In this document: one piece after another, positions 26,794 to 45,930 of the stretch | How positions within the stretch are numbered: position 1 is the first letter of the stretch | Layout of the letters: each line of letters begins with the position of its first letter | NCBI RefSeq assembly: GCF_000247815.1 | Contig: NC_021677.1 | Span: 8,264,382 to 8,328,381 of the forward strand | DNA length: 64,000 bases | Reading direction: 5' to 3' | Source: Ficedula albicollis | Taxonomy: Eukaryota; Chordata; Aves; Passeriformes; Muscicapidae | Made by a program: the position numbers and the translations under genes | Notes under the pieces: model-generated | What the model was told of the DNA's origin: nothing | The model's input: the letters and a program-made list of their open reading frames with translations, nothing else | Database searches by the model: none

Positions 26794-27253
26794 GTCCCAT
26801 TATTTGTGATGCAGACTCACAGTGCCTCTTCCAGTCCTGTATGGCTGGTGTTTTCCAGTATTGGGAAAGTACTGGGGTAAGGCAGGGCGAGGGCCTGCCA
26901 GCACAGGCAGTGCAGCATCTGCCCAGCGCATCACTTCCTTCTTAAGTTCCACATCCCCCACCATGATTTGACACTGCTCAGAGAAAGCTGGATGGCAGCA
27001 GACACCACTCAGCTGATTTTTACTGCCCACCCTCAGAAAATAAAAGCGAGGCACAAGCCCAGGACTTTGGTTTTGCTTCCTCATTTTAGTTCCCTGCAAA
27101 GAATTTAAAGAAACCACAGTTTTCCTACTTCTGCCTTCAGCAGCAGCTGTAAATCCCCCATGTCACACAACAAATTAACCTCCCACTGTCTTCACTACAG
27201 CTGCCTGCTCTCCCTCCAAACTGAACAGGAAAAGCCAGCTGGAACCAAGTCAC

Positions 27254-27259
27254 TTTATT
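27254..27259 (-). terminator. FTH1: FTH1 polyadenylation signal
   Basis: A minus-strand AATAAA lies about 150 bases after the FTH1 stop codon, matching the short 3' UTR usual for this gene. Confidence 0.85.
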
Positions 27260-27406
27260 GGCTGGAGGGCAGTACATAAAACACAAAGAGGGGGGATATT
27301 TGGTACAGAGAATGGAACTGTTTATCTAGGTAGCTGAAGCTGCATGCACGGCTGGACAGTAAGTAGGAGTCCCACTGAAACCCACAGCGTAGCTCTTGGC
27401 AAGGCT

Positions 27407-32807
<5,401 letters not shown>

Positions 32808-33020
32808 TGAATAATTTGAGTTGGAAGGGACCTTAAACATCATCCTGTTCCACCCTTGCCATGGGCAGGGACATCTTTCACTATCCCAGGTTTCTCCAAG
32901 CCCCGTCCAACCTGGCCTTGGACACTTCCAGGGATCCAGGGGCAGCCACAGCTTCTCTGGGAAAGCTGTTCCAGGGCCCCATCACCCTTGCAGGGAAGAA
33001 TTCCCTCCTAAATATGAAAG
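32808..33020 (-). mobile_element. CR1 LINE 3' fragment
   Basis: In minus orientation it starts with aatttgagttggaagggacc and continues through tttctccaagccccgtccaa and gcagccacagcttctctggg to agggaagaattccctcct. Confidence 0.9.
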
Positions 33021-36000
33021 TCACTTGAGGGCAAGCCCAGCTTAAGTAAGGTGATGCTTTTAGCAGGTTTCTTCCCAAGAATGCCTGTAAAGTTCTTCAG
33101 AAAACCATTCCTTACAGCTTAGGGACAAATTCTTCCCTTATTTTGGTACTTTTTTACCCCTCAACATTCCCAGCTGCCCAGGGCCTGTCCCATCCTCTCA
33201 GCAGCAGCAGAGTGTGTGGATTTTGAATTCATGTCCCTCTCAGCTGCTTTCTTGGGCTGAAGTAGAGGCATGTTCATGCTGCATACAGGCAAAAACAGTG
33301 TATTGTCTGCCTACACAAGCTTCAAATTGTTGAAGACAATCCCTGTTTTCCCTTGGATGATATCCCATCAAGAACAATGGAGCAAGCTCTCTTGTTTACA
33401 GCTTGTTTACAGGGCACAGACCCCAAAACCCGCCAATTTAGGGATAGTAAAGCAGAGTTTTAAGCATGCAAAAATAATCAGAGCTTCTTTGGTGAGTGTC
33501 TGCATATGATACAGAAGGTTATTAGGTCAGAGATCAAGATATACCCAAAGGGAAAGTTTCCATGACTCCTACCCCCACTTTAATATCATTTATCCTGACT
33601 CTACCCATGCACTTCTCATGCACGACCTTTCCAAAGGGGCAGAAAACAGGACTCCTAAACAAATAATGGACAGTATTTGCCCAAAGGGAATTCTGAGACA
33701 GATTTTTGCTGATACAGTTCCTGAGCAAAAACCTTGGCATGTGGGTTAGGCATCCAGTTAGACCTTCATCGAGAGGGCTCCCTTGGTGTGACCAGAGAGA
33801 CAGAAAGCCCAGGAATGTCCAAATTGCATTTCTCACCTGCAGAAATGCTTCATCCCTAGCTTTAAAACACTTGATTTTGCCATGCTGTAATGACCAGAAT
33901 AATAACAGATCCCAGTTAAAAATCAACAACTGTTCCAATTCCAGTGAGCAAGAAAGTGCTGAATACGCCTCAAAAATAAAATCAACAAAAGTACAGTAAC
34001 CTTTTTTTTCTCCCCCAAAGCTCAAAGTCCTGTAAATAAGAGAAATTTCATCCAGTCAAATATTTGTTATGGAGAACCTCCACTCCATCCACAGTGTCAT
34101 TCAGCTTCCAGACCTTATGTAAACACAAAAGCAATTCTAAACTTGGCTCCAAGGTTGATCATGTGCTGGAAATTTGACACTGGTCTCAACTGTGGGTTTT
34201 GAAAGCTGTTTACTAAAAACATCTGGGCTCCACTTGCTCTGGGAGTTTAACTGAAAAGTCCTTCTTGTCGCTCCTTGGGCAAAACACTCAGTGCAAACTT
34301 TTCCGTTTGTTACTTTGAGGTGCCCAAATTTTTCCGAGTGGGAAACCCGGGATTTAGGCAACAAGTTTTCACTGGGTACTTACGGCACAGAATGCAAATG
34401 ACTGGGGTACACAGAGCTGCTGGTTCCTGGAAACGCTCTCCAAAGGGAGGCAGACAAAGGATGTTTGAAGTTCTGCTGGGAAATTTGCTTTGGAGACCGA
34501 ACACGAAGCTGTTTTTATACAGGAAAAAAAGTCCCGAACGCAGAATAATCTGCCCCTTTGTACTACCAGATTTTGTAGACAAGGAATATAAAACTCTCTT
34601 TAGACAGACAAACTTCTTCTAAGTTGTGACACAGGATTTTTTCAGTCTGGAGTATTTTTACACACAGTCTAAACAAAATGCTGTAGAAGATTGCTATTCT
34701 CTAATTTGCCCAGAATATCCTTTAATTTATTTTTATTTCTTTTTCAAGCCTGGTAAAAATACACTTAGAGCCAAAAGAGTGAGGAAGAACAATGTTAATA
34801 GTCCAGTAATTTTGTCAGCATAGCCAGAAGCAGGATCTGACGAATTTACTTGGAGGTATCATCCCTTTTTAAATTAATTTCCAGACTGACTCCACTGTCT
34901 GTGAGGGAAAAGCTCCATCCCTGATTCCGAAGGCAGCCTGTGCCCCAGGTGCACGTACAGGAGCTTTCACAACATGGATTTGCCAAGCTGCAAAAGCCAC
35001 CATAAATTTGATGTTGACATTCCACCACAGGCCATAATCCACAACATTTGCTCTACTGTCATCATCCTCCCGTGGTGCCATTCACATTTTTTCCCCCCTC
35101 TCTCAGATTCACAGTGTTGAAAACAAGGGGGTGGGGATCATTCCTGTCCCTGTTTCTGTTGTATTGAACTTTTCCTTCAAATACTGTAGAAAAATTGCAA
35201 ATAGACCACCCATCTAAAGTAAACAAGTACAGGGAAATTTCTCAATACCCCACAAAAACCACCTCCTTCTGAGCATGAATTACCCTGGAAAACACTGGTG
35301 AGTGTTCAAGCCCTCATGGATGACCAGGCAGCTTTGATTATAGATACACAGGTGAAATGTTTTTTTTTTTTTTAAAGCAGTTTTACTCGGGAATCAAAGA
35401 GACAAACAGATTTGTCCCCCCTGAGGCCATTAGTTAATTTTGTGGGGATGCACAAAGCTGTTCTTGGATTTAGTGCAGCATTGAGTTTGAGCAGACTCTA
35501 AATTTCTCCAAGGAGGCTGCTTTTATACTCAGCCACCCAAAAAGGGATGAGCAGCAAATGCTTTCAAGCATGAGGAGAAGAAACAAGCTTTTACAAGGAG
35601 CTGGCAGTTAAAGGACATGCAGCAGCCTGATAAAACACCACAAAAACAAGCAGTGGCCCATGGCTGATCTCTGTTGGGCAGGATGGGTGGGGGGGCACCC
35701 CCAAACTGCTGAGCAAGTCTCTCCAGGAACTCCTTCCAAGGCTTATTCAGAAGAAGTGAAGGGATTAAATCAATGTAGAGGGATGTTCTCAGCAGAGGTG
35801 AGGCACAGGGAGAGTTTTCTCTGGGAAAAGCTGGTTCCTGCTTTGCTGTGCTATGAGCGGACACTGAAAACACTCCTGTGGTTCATGCAGAGGTGCAGCC
35901 ACAACTCCACAGGTTCCACACCCATATCCACCTTTCCTGCTGGGTAACTTCCTCCTAAGCTACGTTCAGGCCCTTGGCATCAAAGTAAAAATACTGAAAA

Positions 36001-38932
36001 GCAGCTCAAGGGGCTCAGGTTGGGTCTAATCCTCTGTGTGCTGCTTGTGGAGCAGCAGGCAGTGCTGAAGTGTGGCGTGTTGTCCTGCAAAGCCACCTCT
36101 GGAAGAGCTGGACACAGCCTCCTCCTCAAGGTGGGGATACGATCCAGTGGTGCTTTCCCTGCACACTGAACAAACTGGGGGGGAAAAAGCAAGGAAATTG
36201 CATAGAGAGAGAAATAAAACAGGGAAAATCACCTCTGTTGGGGCAAGAAATGGCTGAGACACTTTAAATCGGGTTGGACTTCAGGAGCTCGTTGCAGTCG
36301 TTGTGCTCAGCTCAGCAGATGTGGGGCCGTGCCCACAGATATCAGCATTCCAGCAGGCAATAAAGCAGGGACAGAGAGGCCACCCACTCGGTGGGACAGG
36401 GAGATAACAGGGAAGGGCAGCCACAGCAGCCCCTCAGCAATCACACGTGGCTGTTTCAGATGCTCTGCTGGACTGGGCAGAGCCCTAAACCCCAGGCAGA
36501 CCACCTTGGCCTTCTGGGCTTGTGGTCAGTGTCCTGGGAAGATGCTCCCACTAAAAGCTGTGGAGGCAAAGCCCTCAGACTCCCTCGGACAGCAGCCCGA
36601 GGAATGCTCTGCCTGGCCTGAGGAATCTTCCACCCAGTTGCTCTATGAGTAGCTTGCTCAGTCATGCATGGCCACAAACCTGTCTAAATAGGCAGCGATG
36701 ACCAAGACTGAAACTCAAATCAGGAACTTTCCAGTCTGACAAGTAAAAAAAAAAAAAATAAAAAAAATTTCAGCTCCACACGTACTCAGCACAGGCCAGG
36801 CCCTTCCTTGCCTGGTGTTTGATGCTCTTGATTCCTTCTAAATGCCTCTGAGAAGGGACACAACCCACAGCAGGCTCAGAGGAGAGAAGATGAAACACCC
36901 CCACAGCCAAAAAGGCTGCATTCCTCACACAAACACCTCCACTCCTCATTTGTCTCTTTTCCCTGTCTCCAGCCACCCTGCTGACCCCTTAGAGTATCTC
37001 TGCGGGTCATGAATTTAGCAGAAAACAGCATTTTTGACCAGTTTCTAGGGCTGGCCTGGCCACTGAATGGGTCTGAAAGCTCCAGTTAGGTGACTCACAG
37101 AGGAGCTCAGTGACTCAAGGGGAAAGGGTGATCACAGAGAATCTCACCAAGATGCCAAGACCCCAAGGAGCAGGGAGGATGTTCAGTCAGGCCCAGAAGG
37201 GAAGAAGGAGTTCTCTGACAAAGCATTTCTCCAGTCAGGAGGTGCAGGTTGAGCAATGGGCTGACAGCAGCTGAAACAACAGCCTGGGAGGGAGCAGAGG
37301 GATGCAGAACCACGAGGATATCTCTGAGGTCACCAGGGAAAACAGAGTCTCTGACTGGGAAGAAAAAAGAAGCCAGAATTGCAGCATTGTTACTTAATCC
37401 AGGGAACTTTGTTCAGTCAAGACCAGCAGGCTCAGCATGACCACACAAAAAAAAGCTACCAGGCTTTTACTGGAATTCCTGAGTGCCTGTATCCCTGCCT
37501 CAGCCAGGTTTAACTAGCAGTGGACTCTGGCTGAAAAAGGCAATTCTCACTTTATTCCCTGCCTGTGTTTACTCTGATCTAATGGTGGAGTCACCAGACT
37601 TCCCTCCACATAAATATAAGCATTTCAAAAGGAATAGGGAGGTTGTCAGCCTTGGAGAGAATGAAAACATCCACTTCCAGAGTTTTCTGCTTGAAACCCT
37701 TTTCCTTCAAATCACCAGCCTTGCTGTGGTGAAAAATTTGGTCACCACAAAATTCCCTTCTTGCTGTATTCCAGAGGCCAGGAAAGCAGCTCAGTCCAGA
37801 GAAAGGAGCACTTTCTAAACTTAATTCAACCTAAACTGTCACACAGCCACTTCACAGGCCTACAGTGACAAGGATGGGAACACAGCTGGGAATTGCAGGG
37901 ATTGGAAAAGAAGGAGGAAGGGGACGGAGAATCTGTGTTTTTACAGCCACATCCAGTGTGAGAAGCACCTTGGCACACAGGCCATGGAATAGGAAGAGAA
38001 AGTGACACCACCATTACTTTACATCAGCTGGAAATTTTCTCTTCTTGTTCCAGGTCCTTCAGAAGTGGCTTTTTTCCAGAAGTAAGTGGGAGAAGACAGT
38101 TCTACCCCTTTCCCTGTATCACCCTCTGCCAAAACCAGACAGATCTCTCTGTTTCAGGCAGTTCCTGCTTTTCTGTCGGGTGGAAGGATCAGGATTGAGC
38201 AACAGCACCTCCAAAAGCAACCAGACCTCGAGGGCAAGGAATTGGGAAGTGGGTGGGATCTCTTCCCAACCATGACATGACTTTTACTCATCCTCCAGCT
38301 TGGGAATGAAGTAACATTCCATTTTCAGACAAAGTGCTTTGTCTGGTATCTACAAGAACCAAACAGAGAACATCATGATTCATTAAAAAAGCATCTTTAT
38401 TTTACCTGCAAAAACTTGTGTTATACCATAAATTAGGGAATAAATAAAGGTTAATTAGCTGTAATTGCAGATCAGTTGCTCTGTGAGGGATGCTGTCCTT
38501 TACAGCTCTCTCCATGAAGATTCCAGGAACTTTGCTAACATTCCCATCGTGTTCCAGCACTAGGAATACAGTCAACAAACAGGGCACTGAGAGGCTGGTC
38601 ACAACTCCCAGCACCTTTCCAAGTGACACTTCCACCTCACCTGCCTGCCTGGGAAGGGAGGAATCTCCCTGCTCTGTCCCAGAGCTCCTCCAGCTCACTG
38701 TGATCTGGGAGGGGAAGGGAAAGGAAGGGGAGAGGGGAGGGAATTGACCAAGATGAATAGGGAGATGAGGGAAAATCCTGGGCCCAGGGTGTCAGGAGAC
38801 AGGCAGAGAGCTGGAAGAGGGGTGGAGGAGAAAGGAAAGGCACCTGGAGCCATTTGCCTTTTATGGGCAGGGAGCATCAGAACTGGGAAGAAAAGGAAAG
38901 GGAAAGGAAGGGAGAAGAGAGGAGGAGAAAAG
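33021..38932. other. gene-free stretch
   Basis: This is nearly 6 kb of unique-looking, moderately AT-rich DNA. Every open frame is short, lacks family resemblance and has no consistent splice context. I see no RNA gene. In human the gene beyond FTH1 is INCENP, and I recognise none of its segments here. Confidence 0.5.
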
Positions 38933-39456
38933 GGGAAGGGAAGGGAAGGGAAGGGAAGGGAAGGGAAGGGAAGGGAAGGGAAGGGAAGGGAAGGGAAGGG
39001 AAGGGAAGGGAAGGGAAGGGAAGGGAAGGGAAGGGAAGGGAAGGGAAGGGAAGGGAAGGGAAGGGAAGGGAAGGGAAGGGAAGGGAAGGGAAGGGAAGGG
39101 AAGGGAAGGGAAGGGAAGGGAAGGGAAGGGAAGGGAAGGGAAGGGAAGGGAAGGGAAGGGAAGGGAAGGGAAGGGAAGGGAAGGGAAGGGAAGGGAAGGG
39201 AAGGGAAGGGAAGGGAAGGGAAGGGAAGGGAAGGGAAGGGAAGGGAAGGGAAGGGAAGGGAAGGGAAGGGAAGGGAAGGGAAGGGAAGGGAAGGGAAGGG
39301 AAGGGAAGGGAAGGGAAGGGAAGGGAAGGGAAGGGAAGGGAAGGGAAGGGAAGGGAAGGGAAGGGAAGGGAAGGGAAGGGAAGGGAAGGGAAGGGAAGGG
39401 AAGGGAAGGGAAGGGAAGGGAAGGGAAGGGAAGGGAAGGGAAGGGAAGGGAAGGGG
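38933..39456. repeat. (GGGAA)n microsatellite, about 0.5 kb
   Basis: This is a perfect pentanucleotide array of roughly 104 units. Imperfect ggaaag-rich sequence from about 38880 precedes it, and it abuts a CpG island directly at 39457. Frames across it (EGKGR or SLPFP repeats) are not genes. Confidence 0.98.
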
Positions 39457-39644
39457 ACCGCAGCACCTGGGCCCGGTTCCCAGCCACCAGACTCAGCACG
39501 GGTCCCTGCAGGTATCCCGGGCGAGGCCCGTGGCACGGGAGCGCGGAGCAGCGGGTTTGTCCCGGGCTATTCTGGGCTGTCACTGTTTGTCCCGGGTTGT
39601 TCCGGGTTGTCGCTGTTTGTTTGTCCCGGGGGGGTCCCGGCCCG

Positions 39645-40059
<415 letters not shown>

Positions 40060-40181
40060 CGGCCGCTCCACCACTGTTGTCTCCTCACGGACACTCGGGG
40101 GCCTGCAGGGTGGTTTCCGCCGTTCCGCAGCCCTGCCGGGATCCGGCTCCGCGGGCATCCGGCATCGGTGTCGCGTAGGGA

Positions 40182-40189
40182 TGACGTCA
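40182..40189. promoter_or_regulatory. palindromic cAMP response element
   Basis: TGACGTCA, the full CREB/ATF consensus, sits in gggatgacgtcacggg within the right half of the CpG island. Full CREs in CpG islands are typical of active promoters. No expression evidence is available. Confidence 0.5.
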
Positions 40190-40454
40190 CGGGAGGCGCG
40201 AGCGGGTGTCATGGCCGCGGGGAGTCGTTCCCTTACAAACCCCCTCAAGCGGGGGAGTGAGGGACGGCGGAATCCCGGGCCGTGTAAAGAGGAGCGCACA
40301 TTGAGATAGTTCCAGTGGGACCTGTGCCAAACACAAGCTGTTGCAACAGAAAAGTGAAATTGCATCTTAAGTTTTATAAGGAACAGGCATCCCCACAACA
40401 TTTGGTTCTTCTGAGAAATCACCATTTCCAGTGTTTATAAAAGTCCTGATTATC

Positions 40455-40828
40455 ACAGAGTCACCGTGTGGTTTGGCTTGAAAGGGACCTGAAAAAACAT
40501 CACATTCCATGGGCAGAGACACTTTCCACTATCCCAGGTTGCTCCAAGCCCCATCCAGGCTGGCCTTGGACACTTCCAGAGATGGGGCAGCCACAGCTTC
40601 CCATGGAAATCCATTCCAGAGCCACACCACCCTCACAGGGAAGATTTTTTCCCTCCAATATTCCAGCTAAACCCACCTTCTCTCAGTTTAAAGCCATTCC
40701 CACTTGTCCTGTCACTCCAGGCCCTTGTCCAAAGTCCCTCTCCAGCTCTCCCTGAGCCCTTTTTGTCACTGGAGGGGCTCCAAGGTTTCCCTGGAGCCTT
40801 CCCTTCTTCAGGCTGGACATTCCCATAA
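40455..40828 (-). mobile_element. CR1 LINE 3' fragment
   Basis: In minus orientation: tggtttggcttgaaagggac, aggttgctccaagccccatc, gcagccacagcttcccatgg, then agtttaaagccattcccact and the ctccagctctccctgagccc region. Confidence 0.9.
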
Positions 40829-41557
40829 ACACCAACAAGCATTTCGTAACACAATTAAGCAGAAATTAAAACCTAATTATGTTGTGGGAAGGGAAACAAT
40901 GGTTTGTGGTCTAGAGGCAAAAGAGAAAATGGAAAAATATATGGAAGAGGTGAAATCGTCAGGAAAGCAGGATGAGAACAGGCCTGAAAGATGTTTGGTG
41001 ACAGCAGGACAGGCCATAAAAATATGAAAAAATACATATAAATGATATTCCTTTATAGAGGGTATGGCAGAGCTGGCAAACACAGGAAGTATTTAACCTG
41101 TACAAAATCTTTTAGTTCTCCAAGTTTAAAATTAAATGTTGCATCTGCTTCTGGGATTTCTCACAAATATTTTGTGCATTTATTTTTTTGAGGCTGATTC
41201 ATTCATAAATAATTGATGGAAAACAACCCATGAGCATAGTTTTTAAATACTCAAACCCAAATATCTTTAGATTTTCCAAGCAATTCCCCCTCACACTTCC
41301 TTTTTACCTGAAACTTGAATTTGAATTGGACTCAGTCTGCTAAAAAAGGAATTCTGGGTGTTATTTTTACCTTCAAAAAAAAGCGCATAGTTTAACCCTA
41401 ACTTTGCAAAAGTTCATACACTTTTCTGCTGATGACAGGATAAATTCTAGGCAGGGCAGAGAAAGGAAGCCTGGATGAGCAGTATAAATTCCACAATTTT
41501 AGGTGATTACCCTTGAGCTGTCTAAAATGGGATTAATAACCAGATTTTTACCACTCC

Positions 41558-41625
41558 CAAAGGGATACATTTCTTCCCAATATCCAGTCTACTCCTTCCC
41601 TCCTTCATCTTAAAGCCATTTAAAG
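41558..41625 (-). mobile_element. short CR1 remnant
   Basis: A minus-orientation remnant contains ttcttcccaatatccagtct and catcttaaagccattt, the part of CR1 that normally follows the cagggaagaa block. It is heavily truncated. Confidence 0.5.
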
Positions 41626-42486
41626 CCAAGTGTTTGAAGGGTGGCCATAGAGAGGAAAATGTCTCTTCACAAGGAGCATTGATTTTATGAATCCATTTTT
41701 TTTTGTACAAGAATTTAAAAATAGGGAGGAAAGGGAGGAGAAAATATCACTGACGTGCCAAATGCAACTTTTTTTTTATTCCCAGAGTTCTTGGAATTTT
41801 AAAGCCAGAACCATAGCCCAACCTGAATTTCACAACTGGGTGCTATTTTTAGATGAGAGAAATCATTCTCATCCTCTTTTATGTTGCATATTTTCATATC
41901 TGGCAGCACCATCAAAAGAAAGAAAAAAAAAAAAGAGATGGGAAAATCTGCCCTGGTTTCATTGCAAGTAATAAAATCCACACATAAATAGTATAGTTGG
42001 ACTTTGCTTAAGGAAAAAAAAAAGCACATCAATAATTTCAGGAATCCTTTATGTGAATCTGATTTTCAGTGGCAAAAGCGAAGAGGATCACTCATATGGG
42101 AATTTCATCAATAGAGTATTTTTCCTCGAATTATTTGGTTCTGTCTGTACTCCCACCCCCACCTTCCAACAGGACAGCTCCACTTCTGGGAGTATGAGAG
42201 GAACTCTGTGGTGATGAGTCAGTCCAGGGGTATTGATTTCTGAGGGCAGCCAAAAATAGACACTCTGGTAAAGAGAAGCAGAAACTGGGTGAGTGCATTA
42301 GGATCCTTCCCTGCTAAATTTTCCCAGTGCTGCCAAAGGAAATCACAGCTGTCTCCTTGCAGTGTCAGAGGTTGCTGGGCATGAGGAAATTGGAAGAGGA
42401 TGTCTTGGTTTTGAGGAATATTTAGGGATTAGCACCTCAATTTGTGAAGGGATGATACACTGATGATAAAGAGTGAACCTCTAATG

Positions 42487-42580
42487 GACACTTCCCACCA
42501 GACCAGGTTGCTCCAAGGCTGATCCAGCCTGGCCTGGAACACTTCCAGGGATGAGGCAGCCGCAGCTTCTCTGAGAAAGA
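42487..42580 (-). mobile_element. CR1 LINE remnant
   Basis: In minus orientation: ggacacttcccaccagacca, ggttgctccaaggctgatcc and gaggcagccgcagcttctct. Confidence 0.75.
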
Positions 42581-42740
42581 AAGAAAAAAGAAGGAAGTTA
42601 TCCAATAACTCGATCCCAGCTTTTGCTATGAGCCTTGTTTGGTCCACTGGCAGCAAGCAGCTCCTTACAGTAGATCTTTTTGGGAACACTTGGCTCTGTG
42701 GGTGGGAGAGGGAGGGAACTGTAGCAGAATTAGACTTGAT

Positions 42741-42989
42741 AATCCAGCCTTTCCACCTTCACAAGCCAAGAGAGGTATCAAAATCTCCCATCTGCACACA
42801 CATTGGAAATCAGCCTCTAGTTTGGTATCTTGGAATTCAGATGTGTCTTTTAAAAGGCATCCAGATTTGGAATTGCACACAGGCTGATCCTTAGGCATCT
42901 GTCCACACAGCTACATTTAGATTCCATCACCTCTGGAAAGAGGAGTATTCTTCAGTTCTGCAGGGAGCAGCCACCCAAGGCCCTTCATC
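42741..42989 (-). repeat. unidentified dispersed repeat, inverted copy A
   Basis: The reverse complement of this segment matches 63479-63738 closely along its whole length, for example gaagaatactcctctttcca, gtagctgtgtggacagatgc and gggagattttgat. Similarity stops sharply at both ends. There is no poly-A tail, terminal repeat or coding potential I can identify. Confidence 0.85.
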
Positions 42990-43968
42990 TTAACAAGCCC
43001 TTTTGGGCATCCTGAAGAAACCTCTAATGATCTTAAAATGTTCTTAGGATGCTCCTGGTGGACCTCCCTCATCCTTCTAACAAGTCCCCGGGGACAACTT
43101 CACAGGCACTGAGGAGAAAGAAACTTTCCTCCTTTTTAAAGAAAATTAAAACTTGCAAAGCGGTTCAGTTTCACAACTTCTCCACCCCTTGGTTTTGGAG
43201 AATCCATGGCTTGGCCAACACCTCTCCAGTCCTCCACCTGGTTGGTGCAGAAGTTGTGGCAAGACTTTGAAGGATAATTGATCCTTCATCATTATCCTTC
43301 ACCAGCTGCACGAGCAGCTGCCCTGGCCAACAGCTTATGGTTGGCAGAAGTCCTTCAGAATCTTATGAAAGTGCCTGGGATCCCCAAGGGTGCCATCAAC
43401 AGGGATGGCAGGCAGTGCACCAGATTCTGGGTTCCAGGGGTTCTACTCAGGAGTAAAGTTGTGGGTAAAGACAAATCCAACTGCTATGCCCTGGTTGTGC
43501 TGCCATTCAGAGACCTGGAAAAGCTGGAACAAGGATTTGGTATTTTTGGCAGATGAAATGCTTCATAAATATCCTGCTCACAGTTGTAATCTCTGATGAT
43601 TTTTCTTGCATTTCACACACCTTAAGGCTGCAATTAATACAAGGTCTCATCACAAAATGAAAACATTTAAAAATTGAGAGACACTTGTATCTAAAATAAG
43701 TGATTTTATTAAACCTGTATCATCAGAAACTTTTGGAATCAGTCAAGTGACAATAATCTCAGGATTTTTATGGGATTAATTTTTATTTCTCTTTGAAGAA
43801 GAGAAGTGGTGAAGAGAGATGTGAGCTGCAGGAAGCAGCATCACCTCTCTTTACATTAGGATTTGATGCAGCAAGGAGAAAAAAATGGGAAGAAGGAAAA
43901 ATGTAGTGGCAAACATGGCTCCGAGATGGAACTCTGGAGATTCCAGCAAACGACAGGCACCCAACAAG

Positions 43969-43995
43969 GAGAGAGAGAGAGAGAGAGAGAGAGAG
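43969..43995. repeat. (GA)n microsatellite
   Basis: A short perfect GA dinucleotide run of about 13 units. Confidence 0.95.
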
Positions 43996-44406
43996 GGGAG
44001 AGATTTCAGGGCTGATCCATGAAACATAATTTGATGTATTTGGACTTGTAATTTTGAAAGGGGTATAAACTGCTTTTGTACAGTGTATCTAAGTGTGCCT
44101 GAGTACCAATTCCCAGAATTCCTGCCTTAAAATATGCATCCAACACCTGTCTGCTCTCACCTCAACTTCGTCAGTGCTCAGTGGAGAACAGCATTCCCAG
44201 CTGGAGTCTTCTCCTGTGAAAATGACCTAAAGCTGTGCCATGCCATTCTGGAAGTGCACAGCTCTCCCTTCTAACTGCAGAGGGAGCCAAAAGAAAGAGT
44301 TTTCAGCCCACACGAGGAGTTGTGAGCCCAGAAAATGAATTTGGATTCCAGCATCTAATTTTTAGATATCTAAAAGTTAGAGAAGATCAGTCACAAACTG
44401 TAGTTT

Positions 44407-45399
44407 CTACCCAGCTGATGGTGGAGACTGAGCAAGGTTTTCTTGTCTCATTAAAGCTCTTCTCACCTGGCTGATCACTCTTTTTAGGGCACATTTTACC
44501 TCTTTGTTCCTGAGGCTGTAGATGATGGGATTTAGGAGCGGGGTGAGCATTCCATAGAGCATGGACACGACCCTATCCCACTGCAGGGAATAGGTGGAGG
44601 AAGGGCGGACGTAGGTGCAGATGGTGGTCCCGTAGAAAAGGCAAACTATAGTCAGGTGAGAACCACAGGTGGAGAAAGCCTTGTGCCATATCCCAGGGGC
44701 GTTTCTGGCCAGGATTTCCAGGAGGATATAGATGTAAGAGACCACAGTGACCATGCAGGCGCCGCCCCCCAGCACCCCGGCCACCACCAGGATCACCAAC
44801 TCCCTGCTGCGGGTGGACGAGCAGGAGAGGGTCAGCACAGGGGGAATGTCACAGTAATACTGCTGGATTTTGTTAGGACCACAGAAAGAGAGTGTGAAAA
44901 CCAGAGAGGTGTTCAGCAGGGAGCTCAAAAGCCCTGTTGCCCAGGTGCCCACGGCCAGCTGAGCACACAGCTGCATGCTCATGATGCTCGGGTACCTCAG
45001 GGGGTGGCACACAGCCACGTAGCGGTCGTAAGCCATCACAGTCAGCAGAAGAATCTCCGTGCCCACCACAGCAATGAGGGAAAAGTGCTGGAACAGGCAG
45101 CCAGAGAAAGAAATCTCTTTGTGCTCCAGCAGCAAGGCCCCCAGCATCTTGGGCACGGTGATGGTGGGACATAAGAGATCCAGCAGGGATAAATTGCCGA
45201 GGAAAAAGTACATGGGGCTGTGCAGGTGGGAGTCAGTGCCGATGGCAACGAGTAGCGTGATGTTGCCTGCCATGGTGGCCAAATAAATGAGCAGAAACAG
45301 CACAAAGAGGAGCAAACGGATTTCTGGAGCATCAGAGAGGCCCACAAAAACAAATTCAGATACTGTTGAGAGGTTGACCCTCTGCATCTTATCTCTCAT
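44407..45399 (-). CDS. olfactory receptor (class II type), intact
   Basis: A single-exon seven-transmembrane receptor of 330 residues; the second Met at codon 5 is an alternative start. Odorant-receptor signatures occur in order: GN in TM1, HSPMYFFLGNLSLLDL in TM2, MAYDRYVAVCHPLRY at the TM3 end, SY in TM5, KAFSTCGSHLTIV in TM6 and PLLNPIIYSLRNKEVK in TM7. An N-glycosylation site (NLS) precedes TM1. A likely 5' acceptor (ttccag) lies about 25 bases upstream on the minus strand, consistent with the usual noncoding 5' exon. The CDIPP and YVRPSSTYSL segments recall OR5V1-like receptors, but I do not assign a subfamily. The C-terminal tail is about 15 residues longer than usual. It signals through Golf in olfactory neurons. 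Confidence 0.95.
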   Translation of the reverse strand: MRDKMQRVNLSTVSEFVFVGLSDAPEIRLLLFVLFLLIYLATMAGNITLLVAIGTDSHLHSPMYFFLGNLSLLDLLCPTITVPKMLGALLLEHKEISFSGCLFQHFSLIAVVGTEILLLTVMAYDRYVAVCHPLRYPSIMSMQLCAQLAVGTWATGLLSSLLNTSLVFTLSFCGPNKIQQYYCDIPPVLTLSCSSTRSRELVILVVAGVLGGGACMVTVVSYIYILLEILARNAPGIWHKAFSTCGSHLTIVCLFYGTTICTYVRPSSTYSLQWDRVVSMLYGMLTPLLNPIIYSLRNKEVKCALKRVISQVRRALMRQENLAQSPPSAG

Positions 45400-45930
45400 T
45401 GTAGGAATGAGGCAGAGGTTTCCCTGGAATAGAGAAGGTGTAACTTAATCACAATTTCATCTCCATTTTAAAGATTGTGAGGGGTTTTTTTGTCTGTTTT
45501 GAAGTTCAAAACCATTTCCAAGAATTGCTTCACTCAAAATCTAAATTTTACCCACATATTCCTAATGCAAAAGGCAAAATGTAGGTATTAAACTACACAG
45601 TGATCAATCTAAAATGCTAGTTTTTGCAAGTTACCACCTCAGAGTGAAGAGCTGAAAGTTGAAATTACCTTCTCTTTGGTGTCCAGCTTGGATACAGCCC
45701 CAGGCAACACAATGGGGCTTTCAGGGTTCTCTGAGTAAGGGGAGTGTGGTATAGATCCATAAAGTTCCTTTCAACATAAATTATTTAGTGTTAATAATAT
45801 CACGAAAAATGATCTAGATTAGTAACTGAAACTAAAACTTTCTAAGGGACTAATGTTGTCATCAGAGAAGAATTAAATCCCTCATATTCAGCAGATAGAT
45901 GCATTTTGGGGTTTTTTTTTTCAGCTTTTG

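Larger units (their letters stand above)
40311..44406. other. gene-free stretch with CR1 fragments and a dispersed repeat
   Basis: No gene is recognised. Identified pieces are CR1 fragments at 40455-40828, 41558-41625 and 42487-42580, an unidentified repeat at 42741-42989 and a GA run at 43969-43995. Confidence 0.55.
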
